Assembly: GCF_024166365.1 (NCBI RefSeq)
Contig: NC_064842.1
Location: forward strand, 21,671,001 to 21,735,000
DNA length: 64,000 bases
Source of the DNA: Elephas maximus indicus
Taxonomy: Eukaryota; Chordata; Mammalia; Proboscidea; Elephantidae
Direction: 5' to 3'
The translations under genes and the position numbers were made by a program. Shown here piece after piece: positions 58,451 to 64,000 of the stretch; the first letter of the stretch is position 1, and every line of letters begins with the position of its first letter. The notes under the pieces are model-generated. The model searched no databases and was not told the origin of the DNA. It saw only the letters and a program-made list of their open reading frames with translations.

Positions 58451-58617
58451 GGAAACCCTGGTGGCATAGTGGTTAAGAGCTACAGCTGCAAACCAAAAGT
58501 CGGCAGCTCGAATCCACCAGGCACTCCTTGGAAACCCTATGGGGCAGTTCTACTCTGTCCTATAGGGTCACTGTGAGTCAGAATCGACTCCATGGCAAAG
58601 GGTTTGGCTTTTTTTTT
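58451..58617 (+). mobile_element. AfroSINE, sense, short form
   Basis: Head GGAAACCCTGGTGGCATAGT, box-B-like GGCAGCTCGAATCC, tail CTGTGAGTCAGAATCGACTC with a T tract. TTTAGCTTAT flanks both sides. Confidence 0.95.
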
Positions 58618-58696
58618 TTAGCTTATACTTTAGCATTTTTACTCATTTTTAAAATATTCTTTTCTGTCTCTTATAAAATCTCGAGATATTTTTAAA

Positions 58697-58900
58697 AAAC
58701 TCATTGCTGTTGAATCCATTCCCACTCATAGAACCAGATGTGTGTCAGAGAAAACTGAACTCCACAGGGTTTTCAATGGCTGTGATCTTACTGTAGAAGA
58801 TTTCCAGGCTTTCTTTTGAGGCTCTGCTGGGTGGATTCAAACCACCAACCTTTCAGTTAGTTGCCAAGTGCAAACCAGTTGTGCCACCCAGGGACCTTTG
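58697..58900 (-). mobile_element. AfroSINE-like, antisense, diverged
   Basis: CTCATTGCTGTTGAATCCAT, AACTCCACAGGGTTTTCAAT, then GGATTCAAACCACCAACCTT and AACCAGTTGTGCCACCCAGG. Resembles the copy at 3954-4179 and appears older than the short forms. Confidence 0.85.
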
Positions 58901-60375
58901 AGGTATTCAGAGATTGAGAAACTAATATAATGACACTCTGGCTCTTTCCTCCAAATTTCTCTTAACATATTCTTTAAGACTCAAATCATCCTATTGTTTT
59001 GCTTTAAAAAGTAGCTCTGCTCTATAAACACGGCCAGTTTAAGAACACCTGCCCCTGTTTGAACACATCAGCCGTGCTCTCACTTGTTTTTCTGAAATTT
59101 TCAGTTCAGAGCACTTAGTTAATTTTGCAACATCAAGGAAAATATGCAATCTTGCGGGTTATTGAAATCCAACAGTTTGGTCTGTCAGAGTCCTTTAATT
59201 TCAAAAAAGCTGATCTCTGAAAGCAGCTCAGTAAATGATTTGAATGAGTTCCCACCATTTCACTGTCTTAATGAAGCAAATCACTTTCAAATAGTCCACA
59301 AACTGGGGTGGTTAAGGGTAGGAACAGGAAGAAAAATCATAATCTTGAATTTTCTCTAGTCCGTTATGTAACAAACCTAATTCTCAAAGTTCAGAGCATA
59401 TTTTTTCCCCCAAATCAGTGCTGGCACCAAAACACTCATGGACCCTCTGAAGATTATATGTTAGAAATGCAGCCAACGCCATGTTTATTGTACGGATAGC
59501 CTAGATGGTACCAGATACGGAATAGTGGCCTGGCAGTTCCAACAAGGTAGGGAACGTATTTTATATCCACTTTTTCCGGAATCAACCTCCTACGCTCACG
59601 ATGAATCACGGGTATGGGCCTTCACTTCCCTCACTTCCTGCTGCCTTGTAAGCTGCTGGAATGGCTTTGAATCCTCGGAAAGTGGCTAGACCTGAGAACC
59701 CCCGGGTGGAGTGAGGAGAGAAAGTATCCTAGAGTGACCCAGCGGCCAACGGGTGGGTGCACTTTTGTGTGTGAGGTGGCACGTGGTGTCCGACACAGCC
59801 TTCCCTGGAGCAGGCCAGCAGTCTGGGAAAGGGGCGTCTAGGTGAGTAAGTCTGTGGAGGTGAAAAGTTGAGAGCCCAGGCCAGCTCTGCAGGGAGCCCT
59901 TGGATGAGTTAGTCCTGGGTAGGATGGCTCCTAGACTCCCACACTGGTCCAAGAACCACTGTGGCCTGGAAGACGATCTGCGCTGCTGTTGGTGCCAGAA
60001 GCCTGGCCACATTGTCTTGCACGAAGGCGGGTGGTAGGAGAAGCCTGCTGACCTCAGAGGTGGGTGTGTGCATGCTGGCGCCAGCAGGCACAGAAGACAG
60101 CAAGCAGGGCTGAGGCCCTGGGCGGAGCTGAGATTGCAGGATACAGAGCTGAGAAGGGCAGAACAGGAAGACGATAAATGAAGGTGGAGATGAGTTAAAG
60201 AATGTGACCTTGCTTTATCTGTCGTCTAAGCTAGCAAAGCCAGTCATGCCCACTTGGCAAGTCAGAAAGTTTGCCTCTCCTTAATCACTACCAACGATAA
60301 TAGTGATATTAGCATTATTAATGCTGATAATAATAAATAGTATTATTCCATATTAATTATTGGACACTTATTATG
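58901..60375. other. Intronic stretch with a GC-richer island at 59.6-60.15 kb
   Basis: Positions 59600-60150 are clearly GC-richer than the surroundings and may be an old LTR or another repeat. Frames on both strands there have no family support; a zinc-knuckle-like stretch was considered and rejected. (ATT/AATA)n text lies near 60300. Confidence 0.4.
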
Positions 60376-60540
60376 AGATCAAAAAAAAAAAAAAAACCCA
60401 TTGCCTTCGCGTCGATTCCAACTCATAGCGACCGTATAGGACAGAGTAGAACTACCCCGTACGATTTCCAAGGAGCAGCTGGTGGATTCGAACTGCCAAT
60501 CTTTTGGTTAGCAGCCGAGCTGTTAACCACTGTGCCAGTG
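60376..60540 (-). mobile_element. AfroSINE, antisense, with A tract
   Basis: Poly-A, then CCCATTGCCTTCGCGTCG, AGAGTAGAACTACCCCGTAC and reversed head TGTTAACCACTGTGCC. Confidence 0.93.
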
Positions 60541-60730
60541 ACCAGACTCTGTAATAGGTGCTTGCAAACATTTCCTTTAATTCTTGCCACTGTGCGTGTT
60601 AGATTCTGTGATTCTTGTTCTGTGAAGGCTTGGAGGCTGGAAGACGCTGACCAACTTGCCCAAAGCCACCCAGCTAAATAAGTGACGGCTCCAAAATTCA
60701 AACCCAGGCCAGTCGATGCTGTAGTCCCTC
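60541..60730 (+). repeat. Ancient MIR3/L2-like repeat
   Basis: TTTCCTTTAATTCTTGCCAC, GACCAACTTGCCCAAAGCCA and CAAACCCAGGCCAGTC follow the text of the old element seen at 36955-37145. Confidence 0.6.
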
Positions 60731-61159
60731 CTGGATGTTCTTGGAAGCCATCTGTTTCTAGTGCATCATTTTGGATCAATACCATACTTACCACAAAGGA
60801 AGTGATTTCAGCTAGGCAGGTAACGAGCTATGGCCTCAGGTCAACTTTGTCATAGACCTGCTACGCTGGCAGTTTTGTTTGGTGGAAGCACCGGGACCCT
60901 CGAGAGTGTGTTCTCTGTCCCCTTCCTCTGCACCTTACACAGGAACCTGCCCTGAGTGTTCAGCACCCTGAGTGCTGGTGGTGGATTTGGGCAGGGGCTC
61001 TGTACAAGTTCATTGTGTGGACAGGTGTGATGGGGTAAACGCTTCTACCAATCAGTAATAAAAAAATAATTCAGTAGAAAAATGTGAGAAGGCAAAATTT
61101 AGAGACCAGTAAATGCACATGGGCAAGAAATACTTAAAATGCTGCTGAAACTCCCTAGT
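60731..61159. other. Intronic stretch, no gene
   Basis: Nothing recognised. Confidence 0.4.
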
Positions 61160-61442
61160 GATTTATTGTTAGTGGCCATTGAGTCGGCCCCTGACTTGTG
61201 ATCCCATGCACACCATAGGTTTTCATTGGCTGATGTTCTTGATATCCAGAAGTAGATTGCCAGGTCTTTCTTCCTAGTCTTAGTTTGGAAGTTTCGCTGA
61301 AACCTGTTCGGCATCAGAGCAACACAGAAGCCTCCGCTAACAGACAGGTGGTGGCTGCACATGCAGGGCACTGGCTGGGAACCGAACCTGGGTTTCCTGC
61401 ATAGAAGGTGAGAATTCTACCACTGAACCATCACTGCCCCCT
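61160..61442 (-). mobile_element. SINE with tRNA-Gly-derived head, antisense
   Basis: Reading the minus strand, 61441 down to about 61366 is tRNA-like: GGCAGTGATGGTTCAGTGGT with AGAATTCTCACC (box A region) and CCAGGTTCGGTTCCCAGCC (box B). This is close to tRNA-Gly. The body and an RTE-like tail (reversed: GTGGCCATTGAGTCGGCCCC) follow. The tRNA homology is too diverged in the anticodon arm for a functional tRNA gene. Confidence 0.85.
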
Positions 61443-61784
61443 ACGAGTGATTAGAACCATGAAAATTAAATTGACAACATGATGCCTTTTTGTCTGTCAG
61501 GATCCAGGGTCAGTGAGGGGTAAGGAAACAGTGCAGTTTGGGGGAGCGTAAACAGGTACAGTTTTCCTGGAGGCCAGTGTGGTAGTACCTACCAAAATTT
61601 TAAACACCTGTATCCTTAAACAAGCAACCCCACTTCTAGAAATGAATCTTTAAGAAATACTGACATGTATATTTTATAGAATATTTATTGTGTCATTGCT
61701 TAAAATAGGAAATAAACAGTTTTAATGTCCACTTCCTGGAAAATCGTTAAGCAGTTTGCAACGTAATCAGTCCATGTGTGTGCT

Positions 61785-62030
61785 GGTTAAGAGCATGGGC
61801 ATTGGAGCCAGGTTGGCCGAGTTTGAATCATAGCCCCGCCTCTCACTAGCTCTGTAACGCTGAGCAAGGTGTTTCTCTTTTCTGTGTCTTAGTTTTCTCA
61901 TTTGGAAATGGGAAAATCAATTACCTATCTCGTAGGGTTGTTGTGAGAAATGATTGCGTTAAAGCATGCAAAGTGCTTGAAGTTGGATCCACTGTAAGCA
62001 TTATAGAAGTGTTATTAATACTACTGTTAT
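61785..62030 (+). repeat. MIR element, well preserved
   Basis: GGTTAAGAGCATGGGCATTG, GTTTGAATCATAGCCCCGCC, TTAGTTTTCTCATTTGGAAA and AGGGTTGTTGTGAGAAATGA cover nearly the whole MIR consensus. Confidence 0.93.
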
Positions 62031-63555
62031 TATTCTATAAAATATCATTCAGTCCTAAGGATACTGAGTATATTTACTGACCTGGAGTATTCTATCCTAA
62101 ACATTTAAATGAACAGAAGCATGCTTCAGAATAAATGTGTACAGTAAAATCCCATGTTAGTAAAATAAAAAATAAAATTGCTTACTTTAAAAGTCTGCAA
62201 ATATATGCATAAAACTGTTAACAGTAATTACCTCCCAGGAGTGGGACAAAGAGTGGGAGATAGGAGTCTGTCGTATTTTATTTTATATACCTCTAAATTG
62301 CTTGACTTTTGTTTGCTATAAGCTGTATTAGATTTCCAGTGCGAAAGTAAGGATGAGTTAGTTACTCACCTTTCAGGCCAGCATGTTACGAGCATATTGC
62401 ATACAGACTTAATATATTGGGAGCTGATCAAATAATTATACTGCAAAGGGTACCCAGTAGCTCCAGGCACAGCTTAAAAAGGGGCCAAGTCTTTAATATT
62501 TGGTTAGAGTAGAGCCCACGACAAATGGCTAAAACCAGTAAATCGATATGAAAACTCTCCACTTGGGGATGTGAATTGTTTTGGAATTCATAATACTTTG
62601 GCTAAGTTAAAGGACCTTATTATGAAAATAACAGATTTTCATTTCCCCTCTAATTTTATAACTCTTGGCAATGCAACCTTTATTTTTCTATGAGGTGTTT
62701 GAAAAGAAAATAAGTATACAAACTTGAATTTTATTTTCCAAAAGTAATACATTTTGGTTTTGTTAGAGATTGCAGGGCTCCATGACATCAGGGCATTGCT
62801 TGGAAGGGGGATTACTGGGAGACAAGGACTTTCTTTGGCGCTGCAAACTTAAGCGCGAGAGCCTAAATCACAGATACGGTGAAACAGTGTTTGACCTCTG
62901 TAACAGGACATTTTGAGAAGGGTGTTCCTTTGGGGACGCTTGGGAGCCCTTGTACAGCAATAGCGATGCCCATGCACGCACGCCACCTGGTGGGCTCTTG
63001 TGGTAACTTCAGTGATTGTGCCTGAGGCACTTCTCTGGCCACTTGGGTGGCGCCTTTCATCAGTGTTGAAGAGCTCAAGTTAATAAAGATCATATTCTGT
63101 GTGCATGGCTCTGCTAGTTCCTTTCTCCAGCGATAAGAAGTGGGTGGAGCAATTGCCAAATGGCTGTATTTGGTTAGGAAAGGCGATTGTTACAGGAATT
63201 CTAAGAAGACGGCTTTGATTCTTTTTTGGAAGAGCTAGAACTCTGCTTTAAAAAGCTGAATTTTTAAAAATTGCTTTTTAAAATTTGAGAAATCCAAGCA
63301 GTACAAAAAAGTCCACAGAATACTATAGTCAATACCTACAGACTATCCAGAATTGACAGTTGTTAACATTTTGTAATACTGTATACACTTCATCATTTTT
63401 ATTATAGGAAATAAAATATGTAGATGAAGTTCCTTTTGTCCCCTATCCCTAATAGCGTTCCTTTTCCTGATTTCCCAGTGGCAATTACTGTTGTTAATTT
63501 GGTAAGTATCTTTACGGTCCATTTTGTGTACTCTGATGTTCTGTTCAATTCCACA
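62031..63555. other. Intronic stretch, mostly unique, no gene
   Basis: Positions 62480-62720 are AT-rich unique sequence without repeats, a possible conserved element. Positions 62860-63160 carry a 98-codon minus frame without splice support. Positions 63280-63410 look like old L1 3' text. Confidence 0.4.
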
Positions 63556-63990
63556 AACATTACTGACCGCCTTCCCTGTGCCAAGCACCGTCCAAGCACT
63601 TGGATGCATTGCAGGAACAAAACAGACAGAAATCTCTCCCTTCATGGAGCTTACACCCTAACAAGGGGAGACAAACAATAATTGTTTTTTGCAATTATGT
63701 AATATATTAAAAGAAGAAAAGTGCAATGAGAAAAGTAAAATTAGAATAGGACAAGGGAGTTCAGAATTACGGATGTGTAGCTGAACAGTGTTCGGTATAA
63801 AATGGGGATGTTGGGATAAGCCTCTTTGACGAGATGAGATTTGAGCAAAGTCTTGAAGGAGGTGAGGGAATTAGCCAAGTGATTTTCAAGTGGAAGGAGC
63901 ATCTGAAGCAGAACAACAGTGAGAGGAAGCCTGGCATTTCTGGAGCCCAGCAAAGAGGCTAGTGTGGCTGCACTGGAAAGAACAAGCGCA
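63556..63990 (-). repeat. Ancient L2-like repeat
   Basis: CCTTCCCTGTGCCAAGCACC, CATGGAGCTTACACCCTAAC, and GAGATTTGAGCAAAGTCTTG then GCATCTGAAGCAG follow the order of an old mammalian LINE2-type element. Orientation is uncertain. Confidence 0.5.
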
Positions 63991-64000
63991 GAGTGAAAGT

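Larger units (their letters stand above)
5806..64000 (+). other. PLD5: PLD5 intron 1 (5' part, continues beyond window)
   Basis: The intron opens with GTAAGG at 5806. The next human PLD5 exon would begin with codons for a Ser-Gln-Gln-Lys-Cys stretch leading into the transmembrane helix. I did not find an open frame of that kind after a splice acceptor in the window. The intron is therefore at least 58.2 kb, consistent with the long first intron of this gene in other mammals. It carries the three unexplained exon-like segments described separately. Confidence 0.8.

Noticed and set aside
59144-59359. 71-codon frame starting MQSCGLLKSNSL
   Set aside because: A TAA lies just upstream in frame and no acceptor falls between it and the ATG. 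No splice or family support.
59882-60034. Zinc-knuckle-like stretch (CWCQKPGH) in an open frame that resembles a retroviral nucleocapsid motif
   Set aside because: The last cysteine of the CCHC pattern is not present, no neighbouring gag/pol text is seen and the frame is short, so I treat it as chance.
61366-61441. Possible tRNA-Gly gene on the minus strand
   Set aside because: Both promoter boxes are visible, but the anticodon arm is diverged and the sequence continues into a SINE body and RTE-like tail. It is a SINE head.
1-64000. CRISPR arrays, prophage, plasmid or bacterial operon features
   Set aside because: The window has introns, SINEs, LINEs, MIRs and CpG-island structure of a mammal, and no such feature was seen.

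Overview
The window is a piece of a placental-mammal genome and almost certainly afrotherian, most likely elephant or a close relative such as manatee or hyrax. About twenty copies, on both strands, belong to a tRNA-derived SINE family that starts GAGCCCTGGTGGCGCAGTGG and ends TCGCTATGAGTCGGAATCGA. These are AfroSINEs. They are accompanied by RTE-type LINEs that carry the same 3' end. No bacterial, plasmid, CRISPR or intact viral gene is present.

One gene is recognised with confidence. A CpG island (about 4520-6130) holds the promoter, 5' leader and first coding exon (5617-5805, + strand) of PLD5, the inactive phospholipase D family member. The exon encodes the 63-residue cytosolic N-terminus and ends at a GTAAGG donor. 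I found no further PLD5 exon, so everything from 5806 to the end is the start of a first intron longer than 58 kb. The 4.5 kb upstream of the island is repeats and unremarkable sequence.

Three open segments with good splice signals lie inside that intron on the same strand: 8517-8634, 11966-12085 and 19741-19808. Their phases fit one another exactly and they would join into about 102 residues of a protein I do not recognise. They are out of phase with PLD5 exon 1. They are the best candidate in the window for an undescribed nested gene or its remains.

The rest is layered transposable elements. Region 21.6-27.3 kb is an old antisense L1 holding three later insertions: a 218-bp palindromic DNA element at a TA site, an L1 3' UTR on the opposite strand, and an antisense RTE. 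Region 46-51.7 kb is a second antisense L1 holding an LTR-like repeat, which itself holds an AfroSINE and an RTE with an exact 11-bp target duplication. Other elements are a minus-strand retroviral LTR (15.6-16.2 kb), two related MaLR-type LTRs (1.3 and 29.7 kb), a sense L1 ORF2 fragment (12.6-14.3 kb), an L1 3' UTR with an exact 15-bp target duplication (56 kb), a second SINE class with a tRNA-Gly-like head (56.8 and 61.4 kb), old MIR/L2-like pieces and several microsatellites. Repeat family names rest on reading the sequence, without a library search.
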